Source: Sweltsa coloradensis (lineage: Eukaryota; Arthropoda; Insecta; Plecoptera; Chloroperlidae). From it: DNA of 64,000 nucleotides. Below the pieces are notes generated by a model. The model was not told the DNA's origin and did no database searches. It saw only the letters and a list, made by a program, of their open reading frames with translations. Every line of letters begins with the position of its first letter. Position 1 is the stretch's first letter. Shown piece after piece: positions 41,705 to 54,023 of this stretch. The DNA is taken from NCBI GenBank assembly GCA_024449915.1, contig JAMZAV010001276.1, positions 310,001 to 374,000 of the forward strand, read 5' to 3'. The position numbers and the translations under genes were made by a program.

Positions 41705-41900
41705 TTAAATTAATTTATTTAACGTCTATCCTATACAGTTATAAAACTGATTTACAAAGGAAGACAACTAAATAAATCTAATAACATAGATGCAGACACA
41801 ACAATGAATTACAGTTCAGTAAATATTTGAAATAGTAATATTACAACAACAATGTATTAATAACAATAATAATTGAAATAACGAATTCAAAAAGGATATT
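41705..41900 (+). repeat. SINE-R-like repeat copy
   Basis: TTTAACGTCTATCCTATACAG, CAAAGGAAGACAACTAAATA and AATATTACAACAACAATGTA are shared with the copies at 11,469 and 30,916. Confidence 0.6.
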
Positions 41901-42043
41901 TTGGTTTATTTGGATTAAGGACGCGTCAGCCGTTAGGTCTTAATGCACCACTCTAGCCTAAGGGGATTTGGGGATGCTGGTCACAACCAGCCACGGGTAA
42001 GGGGAGGAAGGGGGTTTCTCACGTCGCGGTCGTCATCGTTCGT

Positions 42044-42828
42044 CAGTGGCGTATCGAGGAATGTACAATGGGGGGGGGGTGGATATGCCAAACAGGGACG
42101 CGGTCTGGGGCCTTTTCAGGCGAAAACAAATTCACGTATTTGATGTTTTGAACGCAGCTGTAAACACGTTTTAGAGAGTCATACAATAGCACCTAAAGAG
42201 CTATGCGAATCATCAAATTTCTTATTTTGCGGGGCCATCAAAATCCAACTCGCAACCTTCTCGTGGTTTGGCCCGTGAGTAGGGGAGTTTCACTCCCTGA
42301 AACTAATGGCGAACTCTGGGACGTCGTCGGGGAACTTTCCCCTTCCCTTTGACTACCTCCCCGACGGAGACGACAATGACAACACGGACGGATGATGACA
42401 CAGACGAAGACGACCACGACGTGGGGGAACCCCTGCCCTCCCCATACGCTTGTGGCTGGTTCTGACCAGCACAGGCTTGTCCACCCCGCGTCTCCCCTTA
42501 CGTTCCTCCCCTTGGAAAGAAGTATACATTGTGGTAACTCACACTTATAGAAATTGTTTTATCTTAGAGGCGCGAATAATCTTAGCTGTTAAAGCGCCCT
42601 AAAACTACTTATACTAATACTCATCTTATTGTGCGAAGACTGACTTTGCACAATAAGAAATTTGATACCAGGAAGTCTTGACACACTGGCAAAGTAAATG
42701 TAATTATGAAAATATCATAGTTGCATATTGCATCCTTATATTTTTCTTCAACCTATCATAATCTTTTTTTATTGCATTGGGGGGGGGGTTCAACCCCACA
42801 ACCCCTCCCCCCCTTGGATACGCCACTG
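42044..42828. mobile_element. hAT element, 785 bp, perfect 8-bp TSD
   Basis: Ends CAGTGGCGTATCGAGG and CCTTGGATACGCCACTG are inverted repeats, and both flanks read TCGTTCGT (42,036-42,043 and 42,829-42,836). Interior G and C runs follow each end. A segment inside (about 42,395-42,500) is a partial inverse of the sequence just left of the element (41,965-42,043). No transposase frame. Confidence 0.85.
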
Positions 42829-43069
42829 TCGTTCGTTGTGTCATTGTCATCGTCGTCGGGGAGGTCGTCAAGGGAAGGGGGAGGTGTCCCCGACGACGAT
42901 TGCCAGAGCTCGCCTCCAGTTTCGGGGAGTAATATACATCCCTCTTACTAGCTGATGTTTGTGAGGTGGACTTTTTCTCTTGGATCGCCTTATACGATTA
43001 GCAGAGCCATGCTCTGAGCCAATTCTACCCCAAGCATAGACGGGGTTAAAAAGGGATATTCTCTTTTTT

Positions 43070-43260
43070 CCCCATTTTTATTTTCTTTTCTCCCTCCCCC
43101 CCCCCCCTTTTATATTTGGTTCATTAATTAATTGCATTCAAAAAGGATATTAAATGCAATTAATTAATGAACCAAATATCAAAAAGGAGGTGGGGGGGGG
43201 AAGAAAAATGGGGAAAAAAAGAAAAAAAATCATCAAAAAAGAAAAATGTAAAGGAAAAAA
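43070..43260. repeat. Head-to-head pair of SINE-R tails
   Basis: Two copies of the AATTAATTAATGAACCAAATAT tail in opposite orientation meet around 43,140, forming an inverted repeat with C-rich and G-rich arms (poly-C at 43,096-43,107, poly-G at 43,192-43,200). Confidence 0.55.
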
Positions 43261-43589
43261 TGATTTATTAGACGATCCCACTCAAACGAATAAGAGGTTT
43301 GCCAAAAATCAGGAAGAAATCAGGGAGTAATTAAACTTTCCCGGAAGAAACCACCGAACTCGAATCTTCAGTCTTGTGTTCAAATCTTGATAACATTAGT
43401 ACAAAAGATCTTGACTTTAATATAGTATAATTATAATTATTTTTAAATTCTTTTTTTAATTAATCATAATCAATTAATTGACTAACAATTTGTCTATTGA
43501 ACAAATTTTGCAATTTCTCGAGGGAAGCTTGCCTAGGTGCAATGCATGCTCTTTGTCAAAAAGCTGGTGTTTACCTAGGTATTTTGAAA

Positions 43590-43720
43590 TTTAGACATTG
43601 TTCCAGGAATGTCCCAGGGCTGTAAAAAACTTCCAGTCAGGATTGCCCATGGCGTGATTGGAATGCAGGACCTGACGAATCAGTGTCTCACACTTTACGC
43701 AGAGACTATTGTTAAATTTT
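43590..43720 (-). repeat. SINE-C fragment
   Basis: CCAGTCAGGATTGCCCATGG and GACCTGACGAATCAGTGTCTC align with the better copies at 46,960 and 47,480. Confidence 0.45.
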
Positions 43721-43949
43721 AATCATAGATTTTTTTATTATCTGGGGCTATGCCCCAATAATCAATTCCCCGTTGTACAACAGTCAGATATTTTCCCTTA
43801 GATTGGTTACACTCATGATTTCTTTGGGTGACTACTGCTTTATCTTATTCTTAAGCTTGAATTTAAAATAAAAGGACAAATTTCATTTTCAAATTTTCCT
43901 CAGCTGCTGGCCAAAAATTCAATACCAGTACTTGGGACTAACAAGGTTC

Positions 43950-43997
<48 letters not shown>

Positions 43998-43998
43998 C
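43950..43998. repeat. (CAA)n microsatellite
   Basis: About 16 perfect CAA units. Confidence 0.9.
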
Positions 43999-43999
43999 T

Positions 44000-45235
44000 A
44001 GCCAGGACCCAAATCCGCTTTATTTCATTTTATTTATTTATACTAGCATATTACTACTAGGCCTATACAATATTGTCACATAATAATTTACAATTTTGTC
44101 TTTTCACATACATAGACACACACATAATTTTACAAATTATTCTCTATTTTTATTTATCCATTCTCTACATTTTAATTTTAAACAATGTACATATCTTGAC
44201 CCCTTTACACCTGCTGTCAATTTGTTGTATTCTCTGATTCCGACATAAAAAAATTGATCTTTGGTATTTTTTAAAATTACATCCACTTACATATAGGCCT
44301 AGTAGCTCATTTTTAGCATTTTGTCTGGTCTCTCTTCCATGAATTTCCACCAAACTCTTGAATTTTTTTTAAATAACTTTGCAAATAATTATTTTTAAAC
44401 TTGTATATAAAAGTTATCATATGCAATTTAGTAATAAACCGCCTAAATGTAGGCTGTAGGTTTAGTACAATTTAATGACTGCTCTACCAGTAAATCATGC
44501 TCACAACAGCTCATCTCATGTAATTCGGATAGGGTACCGTACAACGCGACAGAATGCCTGTCAATTCTACATTCTCAATGCCCCCAACCCACTCCGCCAA
44601 CAGGCGTTTTTCTCCCCTGGTTATCAAATCAACCCAGTGGCGGCTTTCACGATGTGCAAGGTGTGTCATTTGCACACCTGATCAGTCAGGATTAGGCCTA
44701 CGTACCAAAATGTGTTCAGTTTGAGGGAAACTTATTCAGTATTCAAATTTTTATTCACAGATTTGTACATAGTAAGAATACCCACTCCTGAGAGAGGAGT
44801 GAATAACTAGCACAGTAATTACGATAATAGAAATACCTAAGAGGACAATTTATAAGAAAATTACATAAACATACATACTACACATACTCACATGCTAATG
44901 TGATGGACTAGAAGGATGGAGGGACACAAAATGTGTTAGTTAAATTCAATTTTTGTATTTGGAATAAAAAATATGGATTATTAATGAGAAAAGATTTAAA
45001 TTAAATTCTAAATAATGTTGGAGTAGCATTTTTGACGGATTTTAGAAATTGATTGTAAATTTTACTAGAGGTTGCTTAGACTGTTTTTAATTAATAGTGA
45101 ATGGTTGAAAGTAGAAATGAATATATTAGAGTTGGTATGCGTTTTATGAGAGTGGTTTACTGCATTTGTGATGAACAGTTCGGGATGAGAGTGTGCAAAA
45201 GTGGAAGCCGAGTTTTGTTATAGGATTCAATAATT
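44000..45235. other. No recognised gene
   Basis: AT-rich sequence. Frames of 62-68 residues on either strand have no splice or domain support. Confidence 0.35.
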
Positions 45236-45238
45236 AAT

Positions 45239-46192
45239 TGAGCGAGCGTAGCGAGCCTCTCCACTTGACTCTTATGGCTCGAATGTCTGTTTTTTTTTTG
45301 TTTTTGTTTTTGTTTTGTTTTTTTTCTGTTACTGCTTCGATACAGGTCGCACCGTTTCTCTGATCGACCTGAAATTTTGCACACATGTACATACCATCTA
45401 GGCGGGTTGCTGTATAGTTTTGTGGCAAAATCGTTCAAAAAGTTAAAAAGTTACATTAAAGTTAATCGAAAGTTTTTTTTTCAAACTTAACGGCGACAAA
45501 ATCTGAGGTGGCCAAATCATTTAGAATGTCCGTCCGATCACGAATATGTTATTTTTATTTTGATCCGATAAGTAGGTAATGTTTACATTATAACAAAGTC
45601 CCGTTACCATGGCAACGGAAAGTCGCTCAGCTTTTTTGGCTCATGATAGCGGTCGAACGGAGGCTCGGATCGAGTTGAAATTTTGACCATCCGCAAGTTT
45701 CGTTCCCGATTGAATGCCATTAGTTTTGTGGCAAAATCGTTCAAAAAGTTATAAAGTTACATTAAAGTTAATCTAAAGTTTTTTTTAAAAACTTAACGGC
45801 GACAAAATCTGAGGTAGCCAAATCATTTAGAATATCCGTCCGGTCACGAATATGTTTATTTTATTTTGATCCGATAAGTAGTGTAGGTAGAAATAACATT
45901 TAACAAAAGTAACATTACCATGGCAACGAAAAGTCGCACAAGAATTCTGGTCTCTATGTACTGCCACCTAGAAGTAATCAAGAGTTAAAATAGATTTCCC
46001 AAAGAAATGATGTCAAGGTCCTCTAGATGGCGGTGGATTTTATCCATTCTCTCCTATTTTACAAATTTTCAGCTAAATCGGTCAAGACCTTAAAGACTTA
46101 TTGGTATGTAACATTATGGGAATGTCGTACTCAGGTCGTGTTGCACTTACCGGTGCTCGCTCAACAACGCGTCCAACTGAGCGTTTTCCTTG
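45239..46192 (+). mobile_element. Element E, copy 2
   Basis: Close copy of 4,068-5,016 from TGAGCGAGCGTAGCGAGC to CTGAGCGTTTTCCT, with the same two internal subrepeats. The end reads CCTTGT where copy 1 has CCTAGT. Confidence 0.65.
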
Positions 46193-46959
46193 TTACAAAT
46201 TATGAATATAATGTGACATTACTTTTATTATGCTCTTAATTTTAACATAAGCAAACAACCTTGAACAAATTTCTCTTGGGGCCCCCAAACTCCCCTGTGG
46301 CTGTTTTCCACAAAAGATATAGTAATAAGATAGTGATAAAGAGATAAAGAGTTAAAAAGCCGCCACAGAATCAACCTACATTTGAGGGTTTCAGACCCAG
46401 TCGATATTGAAGTACATCTACATGCAGCGTACATGACTATATTACAGCGACTGACCTACCTTTATTCTCGACAGATGGTGGTGCTCTCCTGCCAGTGTAG
46501 GTCAGTGATTGAAGGCGGCTGCCGCTATCAGCTTGAATATCACTAGACGCAATCTCGTGCAGCCTACTAGTGCCTACAAGATGTTACTTTCAGATCCAAA
46601 GATTCAATGGATTCTAGTCATTGACAGGTCTTCAAGGTTTGTTTCTCGATTTGGTTTGGTAGGTGTAATTGTTATACTGTAATCCTGGTTGGGGCGGACT
46701 TTTTTAATTTATGAATTGTGGTAAATAATAATCAAGGTTTGGTTACACAAATAGATTTTATTTTTATTTTCTTCTTATGCACTGTGTGCAAGACAAGAGC
46801 AATACAGACAATACAGAAATGCTAGGTGTAAAATGTGTTAGGTAACAGGATGGGAAGGACACGGTTACATGAAATTTTTTACCGAGAGAATTAAACCTGT
46901 TATAGGGTGCAATGTATGTCCCTTTTTCAGTGAACTAGGTTTGTTGTGGATTGGACAAT

Positions 46960-47145
46960 TGTGAAGGGATGTCCAAGGGCTGTTTTAGAGGACTCAATCC
47001 CTTGCATTCACATTAACGACCGAAGAAAAACCTCAGAAAAACCTTCAGTCAGGATTGCCGGTCACAACGAGATTCAAATCCGGGATATCTCGAATCAGAG
47101 TTTTCAAATGCTTAGCGCTCGAGCCAATACTGTCGTGGACACGGT
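46960..47145 (-). repeat. SINE-C copy, diverged
   Basis: TGTGAAGGGATGTCCAAGGG, GAGGACTCAATCCCTTG and AGTCAGGATTGCCGGTC are shared with 47,480. The minus-strand tRNA-like part (complement of GAGATTCAAATCC and of GCGCTCGAGCCA) is decayed. Confidence 0.6.
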
Positions 47146-47479
47146 TGAGATGGTTTAGACAAGAGAGGATGCCCAAGATAATTTATGAAAGAGGGAAGGT
47201 AGAATGATGGGGGAGGCTAAGATAGAGATGGATTGAAAAAAACCTTAGGAGGAGACTTAAAGGCAAGAGGAGAGAGCTAGGGAGATTGTGGGGATAGAAA
47301 TAAGTGGAAAGATTTTGTCTTCAAAACCCAAGCTGAGCTTCTAGAAGGGGGAGACAGCAATGGACGATGATAATATTACTATCAGAAACACAACATATTA
47401 TTAAATAAATAAATTTTTGTAGGATGTCCGCTGTAGGGTATACACATCAGATTTAACCGATTAGGTATTGCGGATATGA

Positions 47480-47655
47480 CAATTGTGAAGGGATGTCCAA
47501 GGGCTATTTAAGAGGACTCAATCCCTTGAATATATATCGGGAAAAACCTCGGAAAAAACCTTCAGTCAGGATTGCCGGTCTCAACGGGATTCGAACCCGG
47601 GACCTCCCGAATCAGAGTCGAGCGCTTAGCGCTCGAGCCAACACTGTCGGTACAA
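47480..47655 (-). repeat. SINE-C copy, tRNA-like head intact
   Basis: On the minus strand TTGGCTCGAGCGCTAAGCGC is followed by GGTCCCGGGTTCGAATCCCG, a clear A-box to B-box arrangement with a good T arm. The body AATTGTGAAGGGATGTCCAA leads in from the other side. Confidence 0.7.
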
Positions 47656-47874
47656 CATATTATTGGAGTCAATTGGGCTTTGCACGCAAAGTTCTTAGCA
47701 GGTCGCGTCACCGTAGTACCGGCCACGAATCATCAACATGGTAGGCCGTGACTGAATGACTCACTCCGCATGGTTCTTAAGGCACGGTTGTGGATCATCT
47801 AGCTTTGGGCTTGTAGGCCTACTAAGATGCGCTACAAGTGTGAGGAAGTGGCAGTGCAAGGCCCAATAATTAAT

Positions 47875-48212
47875 GGCATTTTCCATCGGCTACACTTAGT
47901 GCGCACTGAATGTGAACTCAACGTCAGAATCATCATCCATTGGGAATGTGAGTGTGAACTCGGTACCATTGCACGGAAACCATTGGCGGTGCATGAGGAA
48001 CGAGTTCTGCACTGAGCCGCACTGCTTTTGAGGACAGTGCAACGGAGTTAGTGCAATATGGCGGCCCTTGACGAGCGTGATTTGATTTGATGCCATGTTT
48101 GCACGATTTTTTAGAAGTCGTGTTCGATTGGGGATTGAACTAGATTGCAAGAGTGCAATACTCGGCGAGTGATGACGTTTCAGGCACTCAGTGCATGCCA
48201 ATGGAAAATGCC
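47875..48212. mobile_element. MITE, TIR GGCATTTTCCAT, Harbinger-like
   Basis: Ends GGCATTTTCCATCGGC and GCCAATGGAAAATGCC are inverted repeats with one mismatch. TAA lies one base outside each end, which fits a 3-bp TAA target duplication as in PIF/Harbinger elements. The interior has GTGCACTGAG-type repeats. Confidence 0.6.
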
Positions 48213-48706
48213 GTAAGTAGGCCTAGATTGTTATCAAAATTGTTTGATTTACTTCTTAAGAAACACATTGATAGGAACAAGGATTTACCAACTGGAAAGT
48301 GATAAAAATAAAATTACACATTATCAGAAGCCTCAACCACCAACTGAACTCCCCCGTTAGTGATTATACTGCATTATCTGTATGTGATTGATTAACTTCA
48401 GAATATTGTGTTTGTGTAAATTTATTTAAATCACAGCTGTTATGCTACAGAACTAGTGAATCCATGGATGATAGCTAGAGGTAGGGTATATATATTAAAT
48501 TGTGTACATATTCTATTTTTTAGCAACCTTAGAAAAGTAATTTGTGAAGTTTGTTTAATATTTTTATTTTAAAATTATGTCATAGTAAGGGTTAAACTGA
48601 TTAAAATTGTGTATAGGTCCTAAACAAATTATAGATACTATGGAAAATAAAATAAAATAGGACTTGAAAACCATAGTTTTTAAGTTAAAAACTAGCGCTT
48701 TGTAGC
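48213..48706. other. No recognised feature
   Basis: AT-rich spacer between two DNA transposons. Confidence 0.4.
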
Positions 48707-48714
48707 ATCTATTC

Positions 48715-49117
48715 CAGGCATGGGCAACCTTTTGACAGCCTCGGGCCAATTCAGATTTTTTGTAGGGAGCCGCGGGCCGGATGCTATTCCAATGTATTTG
48801 TTTGCATACTATTTTTATTAGGTCTACTCCACTATATAAATTGTATTTGTATTATTTTGCAGTCATGCGGTACAATTTTATTTTTGTACTTTTCATCCAC
48901 ATCCAGGCCTACGTACAGGTTGCAAACAATGGCAAGGCCACCAGGCTCCGAGGGTAGTTTACGTACTGCAGAACCTCATTTTTATGTACCCTGCCACCTT
49001 GTGCGATGACATGATTATCGTTGGTAGTGCAAGCAAACAGTGGGCCTTTTCAATGATATCTTAGAGACAGTCCGGATGAAAATGGTCGGCCCGCGGGCCG
49101 TAGGTTGCCCATGCCTG
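48715..49117. mobile_element. hAT element, 403 bp, perfect 8-bp TSD
   Basis: Ends CAGGCATGGGCAACCTTTTG and AGGTTGCCCATGCCTG are inverted repeats. ATCTATTC flanks both sides (48,707-48,714 and 49,118-49,125). Subterminal GCCGCGGGCCGG and GGCCCGCGGGCC pair as well. Non-autonomous. Confidence 0.88.
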
Positions 49118-49125
49118 ATCTATTC

Positions 49126-49890
49126 TCAAAACACTATTTTCACATAAATAGGCAAACGAGGATAACAGACAATAGGGAATGTTCCATAACATTTTTAATC
49201 ACTCCACTACACTAAGGGTAAGGACTTCATTTTGAATATGTATGTTAATTAATCATGTTTTTTTTTTTATTATTTAGATAAGATTTTCTTTTATAAAAGT
49301 AAGCTGAAAGTTGCACCAATAATAATGGTCACTATTAGCTTCTGTTACAAATCGGCCAATAACGTAATGCCAAACAGCGATTTTAACTGTTTTATCTAGA
49401 AGGCGGTAGTTAATTCATTGATCCAAAGACACTGATCGATTGATTTTATTTGCATAATGTTACAAGTACTCTTCCCATGTAGACCATGTTAAGAGTGTAT
49501 AAACAGCGGGTCAACAATGCTCTAGACCGTCACATGCTGTTTGCGCGGGATATAAAATACTACAAACTTTGTGCCCAATAGAATTTATAATATTTATTTA
49601 CTTTAAATTGGTGGTTGGTGGTGTTTTTAAGTGTTTTTCTATCCATTTCTTACACCCACGTCAATATTTGGACTTAAGTGTACATTCCCTATTGCCATTG
49701 GACTGCAAGTCATACCAATGTTTCTTGGTTCCACTCTCTTGAGGACCACACAGTCATTGTTCTTCAACTCGTTCATCAAATTATAAACAATTTTTTTTCC
49801 AACACGACAAACTTGTAAAGTCCGGTTTACTCGGTTCTCCACAAGTGGCTAAGGGTGATTTTGCAAGATCCTTTTCTATCAAGGCACACC
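49126..49890. other. No firm feature; weak minus-strand frame
   Basis: Mostly AT-rich. A minus-strand frame at 49,639-49,842 contains CRVGKKIVYNLMNEL, which has the look of a helix-turn-helix, but there is no flanking transposase sequence or splice site to confirm it. Confidence 0.2.
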
Positions 49891-49894
49891 AATT

Positions 49895-50578
49895 GACGGG
49901 CCGCGTGCATAAACCATCAGCTTACTGACAAAATGTCGTTCGAGCGGTCGCGGCAACAGCACCATCGACCGGTGAAGCTAGAAGCGACGCGTAGACAACT
50001 GCATGGTGATAAAGATTCGTACAGTGTGGCGCCGTCAATGATGATATTTTGATACTTTCACACATTGTGGTATATATCTTTAGGTGATTTCACTGCCAGA
50101 ATTCTGTGGTCGCTTAATGCACGCAGTGCAGGCGGTCGCCGACAGAATACGCGACGTGTCAGGTGGTAGTCACGTGACATAGAACTTACAAGATGGCGGC
50201 CTTGGGGACCAATCAGATGGCTCGAATTCGGAAATTCGAATGTTCCGCCTACGGATCTGAATGCACGGCCTTCAATAAAGTGCATACACACCGCCATCTC
50301 TCGAGGTATTAGAGTCGATAAAGAAGTTTGGAAAAACTTCTTTATCGACTTTCTCGTCACGTGACTACCACCTGTCACGTCGCGATCCTGGCGGATTCTG
50401 TCTGAACTGCGTGCATTAAGCGACCACAAAAATAGCATTGCTGGATACGCAAGTGAAATCACCTAAAGATATATACCACCATGCTTTCACATACAGTTTA
50501 AGAAATGTGGTGGGCGCTGTACACGGGAAGGCATAAACCATCTAACTGCCATTAGCTGATTCATGCACGCGGCCCGTC
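49895..50578. mobile_element. Foldback element with nested inverted arms
   Basis: Outer arms GACGGGCCGCGTGCAT and ATGCACGCGGCCCGTC; middle arms GTGGTATATATCTTTAGGTG (50,067) and CACCTAAAGATATATACCAC (50,460); inner arms from GTCGCTTAATGCACGCAGTG to its complement near 50,410. In the centre, GATAAAGAAGTTT is mirrored by AAACTTCTTTATC. A 134-residue frame crosses the hairpin and is not taken as a gene. Confidence 0.75.
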
Positions 50579-51135
50579 TATTATAATCGTGTAACATATT
50601 TGTTAGCGGCATGGGAAGATGAAATAATTAAACAATTATTTGTAATTTTCTTACAGAACAAGATGTTCAACTTTATTTCCACTCAAATTATTTTTTCTAA
50701 CCTAGCCTAAACTAGTAGTACATTTTTTTACTTACAATCACTAGGGCCTATACACATTACACAATAGATAACATACATAGCCTAACTAATATTAAACTAT
50801 TTTTCTAACATTACAACAAGCTGTTTTTAAACAACATCCAGTACATTGATGCAACTAAACTTACTGGCAAAATGAGGTAAAAAACTCAATCTCAAACATG
50901 TACATAATTCAAAGGCCTACATACTATTATTTGCATAATATTATTGCAAACTTGAGCAACAACTACATAATTAATTAATTGCTGAATTATACTAGTACAA
51001 GGAACTCTAGGTCAACATAAAATCAAAACAAGGTCCACTAAATCTCCTAGAGGAATTTTGGCAAACCTCAAAGGGCGGTCGTTGTAACCAATTACTTAAC
51101 TGGAACAGTTATTAAACTTAATTTCAAACAAATAT

Positions 51136-51655
51136 AGCTCGGGTGATTTTTTTTGTTTGTTTTTTGTCTGTTTGTTAACTCTCTACCAGGCAAACGGCAT
51201 ATCCGATCTTGATGAAAATTGGAGGGGACCTTCAAAATCTCTGAACTTAGAGGTGTATGTTTTTGGGTACAATCGAAGAAATATTTCTCATGAATATCGT
51301 ACTTTAACGATTTTTTAAAATTTTTAGTGCGATATTTTTGTGATATTTGGGCCGAATCTGACCGAACGGCTGGGGCCACAACGTTCATATTTTACATGGA
51401 CATTAAGGTTATGGTGATGTATTGCTTTTTGAAAGAAAAAGTTAGAAAAGTTAGCCAGAATCCATAGAATAAAGGTTTTAATATGAGTTTTTTTAGGTTT
51501 ATAATAACAATAAACAAGTAACAATAGAAACTTGACAACAATCACCTACAATGCATTCAAAAAGCACTTGCAAAGGAAAAGTGGTCCTACGCAAACTAAA
51601 AACTTACAAAAAAGCTCATCCATCAACGCGGCGGGACTGAAGCATTTTCCTAGTA
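51136..51655 (+). mobile_element. Element E copy 3, left half of inverted pair
   Basis: It shares CTTCAAAATCTCTGAACTTAGA with the copy at 24,003 and ends CATCAACGCG..GCATTTTCCTAGT. The GAGCG start is missing. Sequence 51,136-51,620 pairs with 52,173-52,660. Confidence 0.6.
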
Positions 51656-52129
51656 AGATAAAATATAATATTTATTACTGTATTGAATCATTGTTATTAT
51701 CTATGCTTCAAATAATAATTTCTATTTGTCGGTGTTGGGTGGAGAAAGATTGATATGAGGCTAGGAGCCGATAGCTTACCTTGGAAGAGTTCGGCCGCTG
51801 TGTAGAGTTGAAGGTCCCATGGATATTCCATTAGTTAGATATTACCTAGTTATTTTTGTGTTACGTAGTTCGTTATATTTTTACAGGATTGGTAAGACTG
51901 GAGAGGCGGGAAGGGGGGAGGGGCGTGAAGTACGAGCTTGGAAGTCTGAAGAGAGTTTTGTTGACAAATTAACCTGTGTGGTGACTAAACCTAGAGTGTA
52001 GTGAGTTACAAGTTACAGCATTGTGAAGTGATTATGAACAGTGTGAATGTCGTGTGAGATTAGAAAATTATTCAGAAGTATTGTGTTGTGACCTTGTGTG
52101 ATATTAATGTGAAGCGCCTTCCTTAATTA

Positions 52130-52728
52130 TAAACTAGGCCGCTTCGCGAACGCTTTTTTAAGTCGCTGTCATGTATGAGGTTTTTTGTAAGATTTTAGTT
52201 TACGTGGGATCTATTTACTTTTGCAAGTGCTTTTTGAACGCATTGTAGGTGATTGTTGTCAAGTTTCTATTGTTACTTGTTAATAATTGACATTAATTGT
52301 TATTATATACCTAAAAAAACTTACATTAAAACCTTTATTTTTATGGATTCTGTAACTTTTCAAACTTTTTCTTTCAAAAGGTATTACATCACCATAACCT
52401 TAATGTCCATGTAAATGATGAACGTTGTAGCCCCACCCGTTTAGTCAAAATCGGCCCAAATGTCACAAAAATATCGCACTAAAAATATAAAAAAATCGTT
52501 AGTATGATATTCATGAGAAATATATATATATTATGATTGTGCCCAAAAACGTGGCACGACTAAGTTCAGAGATTACGAAGGTCCCCTCCAATTTTCATCA
52601 GCCGTTTGCCCGGTAGAGAGCAAACGAACAGACAGAAAAAAAAAAAAAAACACCCGAGCTAAAATTTTTTGGGGGTCAGTGAAATTGAAGTCTTCGCTTT
52701 GCTCATCCAACAAGACTCTTGATTGTGT
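52130..52728 (-). mobile_element. Element E copy 4, right half of inverted pair
   Basis: The minus strand starts at about 52,728 with GGATGAGCAAAGCGAAGACT and ends at 52,130 with AAAAAAGCGTTCGCGAAGCGGCCTAGT. With copy 3 it forms arms of about 485 bp around a unique spacer of roughly 470-550 bp. Confidence 0.6.
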
Positions 52729-52729
52729 A

Positions 52730-53270
52730 GAGATTTAGTCCCTTACTATGCTATTGATTCCTACACATGATAAAGATATCTGTAGGCCTCTTTTTCAATA
52801 ATAAAGCACTTTTTGTCTTTGTAGTGTAATCTATAATGACAAGATTTGTTTCACTTTCAACGACCGTACATTACCTCCGGCGAGCGAGTGGAGCCTTTAA
52901 GGGGAAAAATTAAAAAATTAAGGTTAAAGGGACGGAGAGTTAACTATAATAATGAAATAATAATGTACTGTAATAAACTTATTCTAATCTAAATTGGTAA
53001 ATTATTTAATTCCCAGCCATTTATTTATTTAACGTCTATCCTACATCAAGACATTATTAGCTACACTAAAGTCTACAAAATAATAATAATAATAATAATT
53101 AATGGTTATGTAGAAAGAATGCCAATCGGCTGGAGTGTAATACAACAAGCCAGTGTAATAATAATTAATTGTTAATTGTCATAGTATCTAGATTTTGCAA
53201 AAAGCATTTATAGATGTACAGTTATGACAACACTTACGGAGTGTATAGGCCCGCCTATATGAACAAGGCA
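52730..53270. other. No gene; AT-rich with simple repeats
   Basis: Includes TAATAATAATAATAATAAT near 53,081 and a SINE-R-like start (TTTATTTAACGTCTATCC) at 53,020. Confidence 0.4.
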
Positions 53271-53276
53271 TAAATA

Positions 53277-53703
53277 AATTTTTGTATTTAGAGTCTATCC
53301 ACTTAGTTATATAACTGATTTTCAGTGGGGGACAGTAAATCAAAGCGACTAAGCCTATCCTGTAGGCCCCGAGGCAATCGACGAGTGACCGATAACCAAC
53401 CAAAGATTGATATTATATTTTATTTTTAATAGGAATTATAGCATTCAGTGGTATGGACAGTGCGAACACTCGCGGATCAACGCCAGAATCAACAAGGCCG
53501 ATTCAGAACAACTTTGAATTTATTATGTGCTTCGTTGCTAGGACGGCTCCAAAGTCACCTGTTTACAAACTCCTAAGACACGAATTGATGGACTTAAATC
53601 CAAATCAGAAGTTAAAAAACTTCTGACTTTGGCGGGAATCGAACCCTGGACCTTCTGCATGGGAAGCAGATACGCTAACAACAAGACCAACGAGCCACAC
53701 AAA
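53277..53703 (-). repeat. SINE-G, full-length, minus strand
   Basis: Complete copy with tail CTTAGTTATATAACTGATTT at the left and tRNA-Gly-like head ending at about 53,700. AAAAAACTTCTGACTTTGGCG joins the two parts. Confidence 0.85.
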
Positions 53704-54023
53704 GAATTTGAAAGTAAGTTAGTAAGTATTTGTAAGAATTTGTTACTTACAAAAATAGAATAATAAAGAGAGCTGGAATGCATTGGTAGTTGATTAAGAC
53801 TAGCCTTCATTTATCTATTACAATAGGGAACCTAAGTAGCGAGCGTGAGAGAAATTTGGGATCACACTTGATCACAAGGCATAGGAAAATAACCCGTCTT
53901 CGAACTTTGTGCTACCGTATCTCCCGACTGAGACCAAAATAAGACATTTCAATAACAATCCGACGAGACACTTCATGTTTTCACTACACATAACAGTACG
54001 TAGACACTTTTTTCAACAAGTAA

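Noticed and set aside
49639..49842. Helix-turn-helix transposase fragment (CRVGKKIVYNLMNEL)
   Set aside because: Only a short stretch resembles such a motif; nothing around it supports a transposase.
50058..50462. 134-residue open frame
   Set aside because: It lies across the arms of a foldback element.
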